Assembly: GCA_013396915.1 (NCBI GenBank)
Contig: VWZL01004595.1
Coordinates: 62,286-126,285, forward strand
Direction of reading: 5' to 3'
Origin: Stercorarius parasiticus
Taxonomy: Eukaryota > Chordata > Aves > Charadriiformes > Stercorariidae
DNA length: 64,000 nucleotides
The notes under the pieces: model-generated
Told to the model about the DNA's origin: nothing
Databases searched by the model: none
The model's input: the letters and a program-made list of their open reading frames with translations, nothing else
Translations under genes and position numbers: made by a program
In this document: piece by piece, positions 38,560-49,615 of the stretch
Position numbering within the stretch: position 1 is the first letter of the stretch
How the letters are laid out: each line of letters opens with the position of its first letter

Positions 38560-39510
38560 GCTCTGCTTTTCTTGAAAATCTTTCAATTCCCTCTTTAACC
38601 ACTTCAGCCCAGTGAGCCTTCTCCCTTTGGGAAGCCTCTCCTTTTTCTGTTCATCTGTGCTCTATCCAGTGCCAGAGTAACCCCCTGTCTCCCCTCCACC
38701 AGGGAGAAAAACCTTCCCCTCACCTCCTTGACATTTCTGGCTTTCTTTTTCAGTTTTGCTCCTTAAGAAAAGAAGATTTAAGTGGTCATGATAGTTGTAT
38801 TTATCTCTGTCTGTGGTCCCCATTCCTCTCTGCCACATGCAAAGAGAGACATTATGAATAAAACCCACTTGTAACATCATATTTTAAGAGTTACGCTGCT
38901 GAGAGCTCTGCTGGTTCCTTTCTATTCTTATTTTCAGCTGTGCCCCATCCTGCCGCACCTGGCTGACCAGCGTTTGGTCCCATGGCTCTGTTCTGCCATC
39001 TAACCTGGGAAATCTCTGCCTTTTTTCACGTTCTCTTCCAGCAAGTCTCTCTTTTCAGTCTGATTCCTGCTCCAGTGACATCCACTTCTTCGTCACTTTT
39101 ATCCCGGCTTAAGGAGTTTCATTTGTAATCACACCTCCAGCACATTCCTTCCAGTCCCTCAAACAGGTTCTCTGAGGGATTTTCTTAATTTCTTCTGTCT
39201 CCTTTTTTTCACTGAAGGTACTAGTCAGGTCACTAGTAAACTCTTCATCACATCATCTCAAATAACATCTCGCCAATCTACCCAACATGTTCAGCTCTTC
39301 CCATTTGGATTTTGGAGTATTGTGTTCTCCTGGTTTACATGTTATTTTTCCAGCTCCCTTAATCAATCCCTACTTCATAAACCCCTTTTCTAAAAGCCTT
39401 TTAAAAAGTTTTTCTTACTTTTATGTACTCTCCCTCTGGCTTTCTTAGCTCTCCAGCTCTCACTTCTATACTAGTGACTCCCAAGGTCCTTTCAGAGCAC
39501 ACGTGGTCCA
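38560..39510. other. Pyrimidine-rich stretch, no gene
   Basis: The + strand is strongly biased to C and T for most of this 950-bp stretch (many CTCTTCC, TTTTCC and CCTCC runs), with a purine-richer gap around 38755-38890. I recognise no repeat family and no splice-flanked coding frame. It may be an old decayed element or a naturally skewed intron segment. Confidence 0.5.
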
Positions 39511-41094
39511 GGGCTTGGGGCCTCACAGCCTGGCCCCTGGTATTTGCTTTTTTATTACGAGGTGGGCAAGGTACATAGTTGGTTTTTTTTCCGAAGTGGT
39601 CCAGCAATCTGATAAGGAAAGCTGTGTGTGATACAGCAGACATGTCAGGCTGTAGGTATAAAATTTAGCAGAAAGCACTAGTGTGATCTTTTTTGCCCAA
39701 GGCACAAGGCACATGAAAGGAAAGGCGGGGCGGGGAGGGGTGGACAGAGGGAAAAGTTCAGCCTAATTTGCCACTGTAAGGTTGAGCTACAGTGTGCTGC
39801 AGTGGTGGTTCTGTCTGAAACATCAGTTTAATAACACAGTAAAAGGCATTTTTGTTCTAGTGTCTGTTGGTGTTAAGGAGATAGTTCCTCTCAAGTTAAT
39901 AAATTTTAATTAAAACTGCATACAGTGATGTAAAACCAGTGTTTTGTTCGTAATTGTTGTCAGCTCTAAGTCAAGGAGAGAAATTTAGCCAGCTAAGATG
40001 GGATGGAATTTTTCTTTGAGTCTCCAAATTCATTACAGAAAAATTGAACTGAGACCTTTGGTGGAGGCTGATATGATGCAATAAGGGATTGCTGTAAAAT
40101 TAAGAAAAGTCCAACTTTCATTCAGCATCCTCCAGAAAGGAGACGCTTTTTATTGGCTGTTTCCTTTGGGAATGTGCTCATTACAGTAACCATCAAAACA
40201 GGAATCCTTCATCTGGAGACACTGCTTATGTTTGCTATCTGGTTGTTTGGGGAATGAGATCTTTAATTAGTTCAGGATATAAAATATTTTCCCTTCAAGT
40301 CTTCCTTTGTTGCTGGAATCAGTAAGTGCAGCTTTGTTGTAATTGTGGTGGTAATGCTGTTGTCCTTGTTTAGTCATAGCACACTTTTTTCCCCCTATAA
40401 ACTGTCAGGACATGTTTTTACATTCTGTAAATGGCATAAGAAATTGTATCCTGACGTCGATAATGAATGTATCAAGTGTGAACAGTGATCTGCTTGCCGC
40501 ATACGTGATGTCGTGACCAGTAGAGAAGCTTTATAGCTGCCCTTACAGGAGACTTTTAAAACCAGAGGGTGACATCTGGTATTTTTCAGAGGGCATGAGA
40601 GATTTAGCATTGGTGTGATGGCATTATGATTTCATGCAACATTTGCTTAGAGGTTATTGCCTTAGTCTTAATGGAAATTCAGGCAAATAGACTTCTCAGG
40701 ACTGGGACGTGGTGTTCCTCTGTCGGTGTAGTAAGTGTAGATGGCAGCAAGTCAAAGTCATTGCTTCTTATAGCCAGTCAGAGCATTAACTAGAAGGAAT
40801 AGGAAGATAAAATAAGAATATACTGTACCTTGTTTAACCTAGGTGCTATATAAATCTAGTTCAGATTTTAGAACAGATGTGAAAGGATGCTGTTGCTCTT
40901 TGAGAAATTCTGGGAAGCGTTTTCCCAAACTGCTGACACGCAGGGGCCTCGAAGGACCAGCCAAGGAGGATGCAGTAGGAGGGCACAGCTCTTCCCCCTG
41001 GCCGAGGAGTAGCGACCAACAGTGTTTTGGGATGGAAATTATATTTCTTTACTTTTTCATGTGTGCCCCACAATGGACAAACCTCATTCTTCCT

Positions 41095-41780
41095 GCTCTT
41101 GACTTTCTCTCTTGAGCTCCTCCTTTGATCCCTTGTGACCTTCTTCAGTCATTGCTGTTCTTGCCACCTCGCTTAACCCTGTTTTCTCTCTTGGCATCAC
41201 TTCAACTTTCAGATCTGCCTTTATGTCCCTGGACTGGGAAAACCCCACAATTCTCCAAGCATATCTGCCACTGCCAGGCGCCCCTTCTTTTCTCTTCTAC
41301 CCAAGCTCCTTATTCCTGCTCTGTATTCTGGCTGCCTTCATCTTCCTGCTGCCAACTCTCTCTTTTCTCGTTGAGTTTCTGCCCTCTCTGCTCCACTGAG
41401 ATTGCAGTTGACTAAACCCACAAATTATCGCCTCCTGGCCAAATCCCAAAGCGTCATGCCTGTCCTTGGCCTTGACTTGTTTTCGTATTCACTGCAGTTG
41501 ACCCCTCTATCCCCTTCAATTCACTCTTTTCTCTGTAGCTCTTGGCAGCTACGATTGCTTCGAAGAATGGCTGGTGCCTCTTATCTCTGAAGTGTGTTGT
41601 TCAGCGACTGCCTTGGCAGCTGTGTCTTCTCGATATCCCCCCCATCTTAGTATTTAGCAAGGCTGCAGCCTCCGTTACTTTCCTTTTCTCTTTTTGGTCC
41701 CGATCACCTAGAAATTTCACATGTTTTATTGCATCAGTTTCTCCTTCCGTGCTAACTGCTCAGAAATAATACCCTTTAAT
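41095..41780. other. Pyrimidine-rich stretch, no gene
   Basis: Another C/T-biased segment, with TTCTTGCCACCTCGC, CCCTTCTTTTCTCTTC and CCTCTATCCCCTTC. The bias keeps several overlapping + strand frames open (for example 41125-41415), rich in Leu, Ser, Pro and Phe, which is composition and not coding evidence. No family recognised. Confidence 0.5.
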
Positions 41781-42366
41781 ATAGAAACTTCCATTCCGGT
41801 TGGAATGGAAATAGGTATCTATTCCCAGAAACCCCCTGCTAGTTCATTTGCAAGTTGCTGCAATCAGCTTGTGTATTATCCCTTCCTGAAATGCCTATTT
41901 TCTTCTCCATCATGGGGGGGAGGGGAACGTAAACCCAACTTTTTTTCTTTGACTGAGCACAGATAGGTCATTAAAGGTTACTGTAGGATTTTCCTTTTGC
42001 CTTCCTGTATCTCCACCCTCAGTGACACATTGACCTAGTGATCTCTGGAGTCGATGTAGAATAGCTTTTGTCCTTTTGCTTGGTTTCTGATTACCTCTTT
42101 CATACAAAATGCTGCTTAAAAATCAGTAACAGAGCAAGGAGGTGAAGTTATATTCGGGACGGTTCATTCGGGTTTAACACAGCCTCTGCTTGTAAGGTCT
42201 CACCGTAGAGCAAAACAAAAAAGCCAACTTCAAAGCAAGGTAGGCAACAAGTTTGTTTAATGGAAAGAGGGAAGGCAAGAATAAACAAAGCACTAATGAG
42301 ATTATGTATTGAAATGAGGCACTTTGAGAACTGCCGTTACACACGTGTGCAGGAGGCTCATTGGCA

Positions 42367-42393
42367 GGGTTAAACCATGTACTGGTTTAACCC
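42367..42393. repeat. Perfect 11-bp inverted repeat (hairpin)
   Basis: GGGTTAAACCA (42367-42377) pairs exactly with TGGTTTAACCC (42383-42393) around a 5-nt spacer, TGTAC. It lies about 250 bp upstream of unknown repeat copy A. No T-run follows and a terminator role makes no sense in this context. Confidence 0.9.
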
Positions 42394-42638
42394 AGTGTTG
42401 CTGGTGTAAAAAATGGTGTACAAAATGGTAGAACCAAGTTCATGAACTGTGCCCTTGCTCTGTTTTCAGGAGCCCACAGAGCTCAGCATAAGAGACTGTC
42501 TGAAGTTCTCCTTAAATACTTGATTTCATTAAGGGTTCACCTCCCTGGTGTTACTTACAGTTTTCCAGCGATGCTCAGAATCTAATCATTTTACTACTGC
42601 GGTAACAACACATATTGTAGAGATTGTTGGATAATAAT

Positions 42639-42800
42639 GACAGTAAAAAGTAATTCCAGCGATGTATTCAGTTTATGAATGGCTTTAACGTAGTAGCTTA
42701 ATATTGCTGCTCTGCTGGAAACCATGTAAATGCCTAATTATCTATACCTATTAAAAAAAACCCATTTATTTATAGCAGAAATAAAAATAAAGCATCTGTT
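42639..42800 (+). repeat. Unknown divergent repeat, copy A
   Basis: From GACAG at 42639 through AATTCCAGCG, TTCAGTTTATGAATGGCT, CTTAATATTGCTGCTC and ATGCCTAATTATC, this stretch aligns with copy B at 43811. By hand about 69 of 94 columns match with two small gaps, and a weaker CCCAT...TATAGCA match follows. I do not recognise the family; it could be an old interspersed repeat or a local duplication. Confidence 0.65.
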
Positions 42801-43810
42801 TGTCACTGGGGAAAACACACCCTCCATTGTGCTATTATAGGCCATGCATGTATTGAGATTTCTGAAGTCTCCAGTCCTTTAATCATCTGAGTTAATAGCC
42901 TATGCCATTAGCCTGCGTGAGCTCGAGGGAGGCTTCCCCTCCGCGGTGCAATGCTGTGCGGTGAGGCGTGTTTACCCACTTTTGTAAAACTTGATCCATT
43001 TTTGCCCATTGAGCAGCTGAACATGTGTTGTAGCAAATTTGCACAGTTGATCAGTTAAACTGAAGATGCGCTGGTTAATAGTGTGGGAATTTTATACGGT
43101 TCTTATGTTCAGTCGGGATCTCAGTGCCAAAGTTAGTAACGTGTGTGTGCGCGTGTTTGTTTTGCCTTTTTTAGGCTTGTTTTGTCTGGCTGTTGTAAGA
43201 ATTAGCAGATGTTCCATTTGATTCATGATGCTGGATGTCACCTCCTGGAACTGGTGTTTTAATTAGGTGGCACCAGATGCTTGTTTGGTAGTGAGTGAGT
43301 TGAGGCGCGCTCATGCCGGGAATGCCAATGTCATCTCAGTGCCATTGCTGTTTCCCCTCTCATTTTGTCCTCAAAGCGATGCTTTCTACAACGAACATTC
43401 TCCTCATTCTCAACCTCTGCTTTACTTTTTTGTTGTGCCTTCAAGTCCCTTGTGAGGACCACTCCATCAGACCTTGCTTTGCGTGTCCCAGTGCATTGCT
43501 TAAAAGCTACTGACCAGCTGGAGTAATGCTGTCATGTCTTCCCATGATCTTCTCTGATGGTGCGCAGGATCAGAAATCTTAACAACACAGCTCCTCTTGG
43601 AATTGCGAACAGGGATTAAGGCAAAGTCTGTGCTGCCATTCAGTGGCATGGTCACAGTGCCAATTAACAGAGATCCTTTCAAATAACACATTCCCATGCC
43701 AACAGCTATCCTGACCTAAGCCTTTGAGCGTCAGCTTGGGCATGCAGGCGATGGGTGACATGGACTTGAGGTGGCATTCATTGTGGCTATCAGACAACCA
43801 GAGAGAACGA

Positions 43811-43960
43811 GACAGCAGGAGTCATTCCAGCGCAGTGTTCAGCTTATAAACGGCTGTAATATTAAGTTTAATATTCTGCTCAGCTGGGAGCCACACAGAT
43901 ACCTGATTGTCGGTGTCACTGTGTGCGTGAATGGCACCCATATATAGCAAAATGCTCCCT
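43811..43960 (+). repeat. Unknown divergent repeat, copy B
   Basis: Second copy of the element at 42639, same orientation, offset 1172 bp. Shared blocks are GACAG, ATTCCAGCG, TTCAG.TTAT.AA.GGCT, TTTAATATT.CTGCTC and ACCTGATTGTC, then CCCATATATAGCA. Copy B is the more GC-rich, and its spacing to the CCCAT block differs. No coding potential or terminal inverted repeats were seen. Confidence 0.65.
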
Positions 43961-45936
43961 GGTTCAGTTTTTGGAGACTCTACTGCAAAACAGGGAGAAG
44001 GGCTGGTTTCCCTGTCAGAGTCTTTCAGAAAGTTAAGGTAGAGCAGCCCATATTTCTTGTTCCTGGCTGCCTCTAAACATTATTCAAAGTGCTTCAACCT
44101 CCTTGGATACCTTTTTCCGCTTTGGAGTGACGCCTGGGAGTGTTTGGGGAGATGCCTGGTGCTGGCTGGTGCAGCGGTGGGGCTGTGCTGCCGCTGGGCA
44201 GCCTTCGGCAGAGCCACCCTGCTGCGAGTCGTGTAGCCTTCTCCATACCTCACTGCCGCAACTATCAAGTCAATCACTACCAATCCTTAACCTTAAATTA
44301 GAACTGTCTGGGGTGTGTGGGCACAATTTGCAGTCACACCTCTGGAGTATGAAATAGGAGCGCGCTCCGTTCAGATGTTTCGGCTGTGGAGCTTTCCAGC
44401 CTAGTCCCGGGTGTGATGGTTTTGAATGAAAAATTTTCCTCTTGGATGTTCGCCTTCAGGATCCCAGCGAATTTGTGTTTTGCTTGGTATCACTGGTGCA
44501 AACATTCAGTCATTTAGAATAAGCATGGAGTGATTCATCGATTTATTTTGAGAGGTTGAATGCCTGACCACAATATGTTTTCTTAAATTTTACAATTTAA
44601 TAGTAGCCTGGGGTGCTGTATTAATTTTATTTTACTGCTCCAAGAGGCTGATATTGCTGCTTGGTTCTTTTCTGCTTTAGTTTAGCATTACTCCATGAGA
44701 TTAAAGTGACTGCTTGGTAGCTGGAGCTTTACTCTTTCCCTTCTGTTGTATTTCTGACTTTCTGATGCTGGGCTTACCCCTCAGTTAAATGGGTGCAGAA
44801 GCACCTGGCGGCTGGGAATTTCATTAATATTTGTCAAGAGCTCCTGAAGTGATGTTGTATAACGTCTGACTATTTTCTAAACAATGCCATCCTTCAAAAA
44901 TTCCTGTACACTGTATCTCGGGGGAGGGAGTTCGATTGCAAAGCACTACATTTAAAATTATTCTATTTGAAAGTAAAAAATGATTGACTGCTGGAAGCTG
45001 CCTTATGTTTTCTTCCCACTGGCCCTGTCACCCCATACCCTCCCAGGGTCAAAACAAATCTAATTCCATCTTGTACCAGAAAAAGCAAATAAACGCAAAG
45101 ATATTATTATTTTTTATTGGGGTTTTTGGTCCTCACCACGGTATGTTTATAAGGTAAACTCAAGTTTAATGGAGCAGACTTACCTGTTCAAGACTGGAGT
45201 TTTGAATAGCACTTTCGTAAGTAAGCTTTCCTGAAGGAGCCAGTATTTATCAAGTGTGCTGTCAGAGTTTTAGTGCTCAGCACTGGACAAGTGGACACAT
45301 TACATCTCAATTAAGAGTGGAAGATAAATGGGTGGCAGTAAATGGAGGTCATGGGTTAGAGGCATTTAATGGAAGAAATGGAAATGAAAATTGGAAAACA
45401 ATCTAAGGGATCTCGAGAAGATAAGCACAAAGGAAACTCAATTAGAGGGAGCCATGCTTCCTCCTGCTCTTGGATCTGGGATAATTTCCTGGTTTTTGTT
45501 TGGATGGGTTTATTACTTCCACAGGCAGCAAAGTTGCATTATAAATAAATAATTAAATTCAATTTTATTATTTGCTCATAGTGAAAATATAATCTCCATT
45601 TCAAAATTGTGTATAAATAGACAAATAGACTTTTTCTATCTTAAGTGCAGCCTATTGATTGGCCCTAGGAAAAGCCCATACTGGTATTACTGAGTGTTTA
45701 AGAACTTAAAGCATAAAATACAAGGACATTTTTAAAAGCTAAAGTATTCACAAATGCAAATTCAAATGCTAAGTGTTTATGAAAGCTTTAAACTGCATAG
45801 GATGATGGATTTGTAAGGCAATCCATGAAGAGAAAGCACACTATGCATTTATGGTCTGGCCATTTAAAGAAATGAAAATAAATCACTTTTGCTCTTTCAT
45901 TTAGAATATATCTATGTGCAAGTGTATGTGCATGGT

Positions 45937-45968
45937 TTTTTATATATATAGCTATCTGTACATATATA
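45937..45968. repeat. (TA)n-rich patch
   Basis: TTTATATATATAG, then CTATCTGTACATATATA. Short, interrupted TA repeat. Confidence 0.8.
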
Positions 45969-47591
45969 CAGCATTTCACCAAGATGAATAAGTGTGATAA
46001 AGTGATAGAAGTTGCCGCGGTGCATAATGAGCGCATAAGGGTTGTGTCCACAGCAAAGCCCTTATTTTCTGTGTCTTATTTCATTAGGGCTTCTGCTTGT
46101 GGCTTCCCTCAAGGGATCACATGGTGTATATTGGTACTGCAACATTTCATTATTTACTTTATCAAGATGTTGACTTTCTCCGCCTCTTTAGGGAGCTTAG
46201 TCCGCCTCATCATAAAGCACTCTAAAATTGAGCTGCTGCAGTTTATGTGCATGTACGTACACACCAGCTGGGGAATGCAATACTTACTCCTATGGGGCGC
46301 ACCTGAGCCTTGCCCCAGATAAGCAAGGGAGCGTCGTGGTGGATGCTGACTTCTCGGCACCCCTGGGTGCCAGGCTGCCTGCTTTACTTCCCGGCATCTT
46401 GGCCAGAGCCACAGCATCTCCTGGAAAAGCGGGCAGGGAAAGCTGGCAGAAAGTGCCATGATTTCGGAGGACTCTGGTGAGATAAGGGCCTGAGTTTTAT
46501 GTCTCACATGAAAGGCTATGCTTTGGAGAGCAGCAGCCACAGCACATTTATTTGATTCACTCTGTTCAGAGGCAAAAAGAGGCACCCACCGAGTCACTGG
46601 CACCGTTCCCAATGATCACGCTAGGGTTGTCTGCATTGAGACTTTTATCGTACTGCTCTGATTTGCCACGTTCCCTTGTGTGTCTCAGCTTCCCACTCCC
46701 CTCTGTTTTCTTGTCTGAAGAAGAGTATCCTACCTGTGGAGGATTTTTGAAGATAAATGTCAAACTAATGCTTCCCAAGATCAAAAGAGTGGCACTTTCC
46801 ACCAATATACTCCAGTATATTCCCATATACTCTTTGACCCTTAGATTTATTATCACACAGAGTATGGAGAGTGAAACAGAAGTATAATTATGATCTGCTT
46901 GTGCAGGGTCTGTGCTAGGTTTGCTGTTAGAACCCCAGCTCCATTTCCTCTATGCAAGGTAGAAAATGAAAGTTCTGACTATCTTAATGATCATGTGTAG
47001 TTTTTTTCCTGCAGAGTTACTGCGAGGTTGCTCAAGGGGTTTTGGAAAAAATCCAACATGGAAATGAATTCCAGGTATTTCACTTTTTGCAATCACAGAT
47101 ATGGCTGTAGGTGAGGTGCCTCCTATGCAAAGCTTGTAGCAGTCTCTAAGACCTCCCTGTTAGAAAGCATCTGGGATTGCTCTTGGCTATTTCTATGGAT
47201 ATTTTTGCCATACTAGGAGAGATTCAGTTTAGTTGTGAGTGATCTTTGAAGACTGATGACTGGTTTAGATTAAAGATGTATGCTGTTGGGGTAGATGTTG
47301 GGAAATGAGAAAGGGAGGTTCAAAGAAAATTGCGGGAGCAGCCTACTGTCTTCCACACAAAATTAGACCATTAAAAACAACAACAAACTTTTAAGGAAGG
47401 CAAGAGTATTTGAATTACATTCAGGGCAGGATTTTTGTGCCAGTCGAGTTGTGTAAAAAGTGACTTGGAAGCTGATGATTTCTAAGTAGGCAGTTCTTCA
47501 GCCTGCTCATTTCGGTTTGAAGAGAAAGACTAAACTCTGCAGTTACTTCAAGAGGGCTACAGTTAAATTCAGCATATAGTCAAGGACTGGA

Positions 47592-47615
47592 CTGTCCTGT
47601 CCTGCCCTGCCCTGC
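47592..47615. repeat. Short (CCTGY)n tandem array
   Basis: TGTCCTGTCCTGCCCTGCCC then TGC: about four and a half units of a 5-bp CCTGT/CCTGC repeat. Confidence 0.8.
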
Positions 47616-49097
47616 TTGTTAATTCTGTAGGTCTGCAAGTTCAGGTCTTAGTTAATGGAAGAGCCTGACCCAGTTCATCAGTTGCCTTCTAGCATGCCAT
47701 CTCAGATGAGGGCATCAGGAGTTTGCTGTGTGGTTTGTGGTATGAACTGGTAGATATCAGCTTCTCAACCATTGGTTACCAGCTGTCCACAGATGGTTGT
47801 GGTCCTCCTTGGAGTAACACCAGAATGACGGTGTGGGTAAAAACTAGTGTAGTTTCCCTGCAGAGGTTCAGCAAAGAGTGTCTCATGGGACACCGTTTTC
47901 TTTGTGGAAGGTAATTCTCCATTAGTGAAAGAGGTCCAGGGTGTAAGATCTGTTCTTGTGTTTAGGAGTGTGGCCAGAGTCACTCTTGTGTCTGTTCAAC
48001 ATGGGAAACTGAACTCCTGTCCTTTCTGAAGTAAACAGCAAGAGATGCTCCTAATCTTTTTGGTGTTGACAGGTGATCTAAACTAAATTTTGACCTCTAG
48101 GTAACCCTCTTGCATTGATTTTCAACTCCAGGTATCAAAACTTCTGCCCAGAGCAGAAGCAGCAGCTTGAGGTGTTTTTACACCGTCTGGACATGAAGGA
48201 TGAAAGGGGGGTGTTTCTTTTTCGGCCTCTCTAGAGAAGAGAGGAGAGAGTACACCTAAAAGCGTACTTAAGAAAAAATGAAATGCTTTGCTTCTGGGAA
48301 GTTTAAAGCAGTAGTCCTGATTCAAAACAAGTCACCTCTTTTTTGGCATGCTGGCTGTCACGTACCCTGGCTCCTGTAAGCAAAGCCAGTGTGATACAGA
48401 GGAAAAACTTATATTTTCTAGACTTAGAGGAGTCCTGCAAGTGGATATGGATAAAACCTCAGGTTTCAGTGCATCCGGTCTGCATTTCACAGTGAAACAT
48501 GAAGTGTGTTGCCCTACAAAACAGCAGTGTTCTGCTACAGCATCATGGACAATTGTTGTCAAAGTATATACTGTCTGGAGGGCCCTTATCCACTGGAAAA
48601 TTCACTCAAAGAAACACAAGGTCAATCAATCGTTGTTACAAAGCCACGAGGTTGGCTGCCTGAGAGCCTCTTGTAGTCCGAGAGTTTCTGCTCAAGCAGG
48701 GAAGGGGATCAGGTTGTTCACTGCCTACCACCCCCGCGGTACATCCCTCCAGGTACTCAGCCTGCACAGAAGTGGTGGACGTTGCTCTGGGCTCACTGGT
48801 GGTCACCGTCAGCGGATGTGCTGCTTCTAATGCCTTGCGCACATCTCTGGAACATGCTCTTCAGTTTCTTGCGTACTCTCATACATGAAAGTGAGAAGGT
48901 ACCAGGAGCTGCTTTTTCACCAGGTGTATGTTCTCCCCTCCATGGGGATGGCAGTGCGGGGGCTGTTGGGACAACGAAACAGTGACCATGGGAGTGGAGC
49001 TGGGCAGTTTGAGAGTGCTGCGGCAGCTCAGCACCATCCGGTGAACCTCCTCTCTCCAACCTCCTCGGGGAAGACAGCTGGACAGTGTTCACAGATC

Positions 49098-49190
49098 CGT
49101 AGTGCTTAAGGCCAGAAGAGACCAGATCGTTCGGTTTCATCCCCTTTATATCGCTGTCTGTTATATATCACTTTTGTACCTCTTTACTGA
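49098..49190 (-). mobile_element. Ancient CR1-like 3' end, antisense
   Basis: GTGCTTAAGGCCAGAAGAGA then CCAGATCGTTCGGTTTCATC matches the reverse complement of the ancient CR1 3' end (TTAAGGCCAGAAGGGACC-type block, then a region ending in GTATATCAC-like sequence, here GTTATATATCAC near 49160). Only about 90 bp can be recognised. Confidence 0.65.
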
Positions 49191-49586
49191 GCGATCTTTC
49201 TCTGCCTAAAGTGTAGCATACATTTGCCACGAAATGTTTCTCTCCCAACAGCTTGTAGCCCTCACTTGCAGATGTCTAGAGATAGGAGGAAATTATTCTG
49301 GGAATTAATTACCCGCTTAAGAAAAATAAATAATAAAGAAGAGTATCAAGCTGATTGCTAATTTTATTTTTCCTGGCTTCAGTTTCCAATCATTAGATGT
49401 TGCTCCACCTTATTTTGTTAGATTAAAGAGCCCTTTACTTCCCAGTAATATTTCCTCGTGAACTTTACATGGATTTTCTAATCAAGTTGCCTCTCCATCT
49501 TCTTTTTAATAAGCTTAGCAGATTGAAATCTTAAACTCTCTTACCGTAAATCATTGTCTCTGCTCCTCATACTGGTTTTGGAACTC

Positions 49587-49615
49587 TTTTTTTTTTTTTT
49601 TTTAATTTTTTTTTT
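49587..49615. repeat. Poly-T tract with AA interruption
   Basis: T17, then AA, then T10. No SINE body or LINE end is recognisable next to it, so I treat it as a simple homopolymer. Confidence 0.95.

Noticed and set aside
41125..41769. Cluster of overlapping + strand frames rich in Leu, Ser, Pro and Phe
   Set aside because: Explained by pyrimidine-rich composition, which avoids stop codons.
46154..46612. 152-codon open frame on the minus strand
   Set aside because: No motif or plausible exon boundaries with family support; overlaps other open frames on the opposite strand.
47706..48010. Segment suspected to be a retroelement piece
   Set aside because: I could not match it to any LTR, CR1 or SINE landmark, so no call is made.
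48348..48830. 160-codon open frame on the + strand
   Set aside because: Composition and content look random; several frames of this length are expected by chance, and no family motif is visible.
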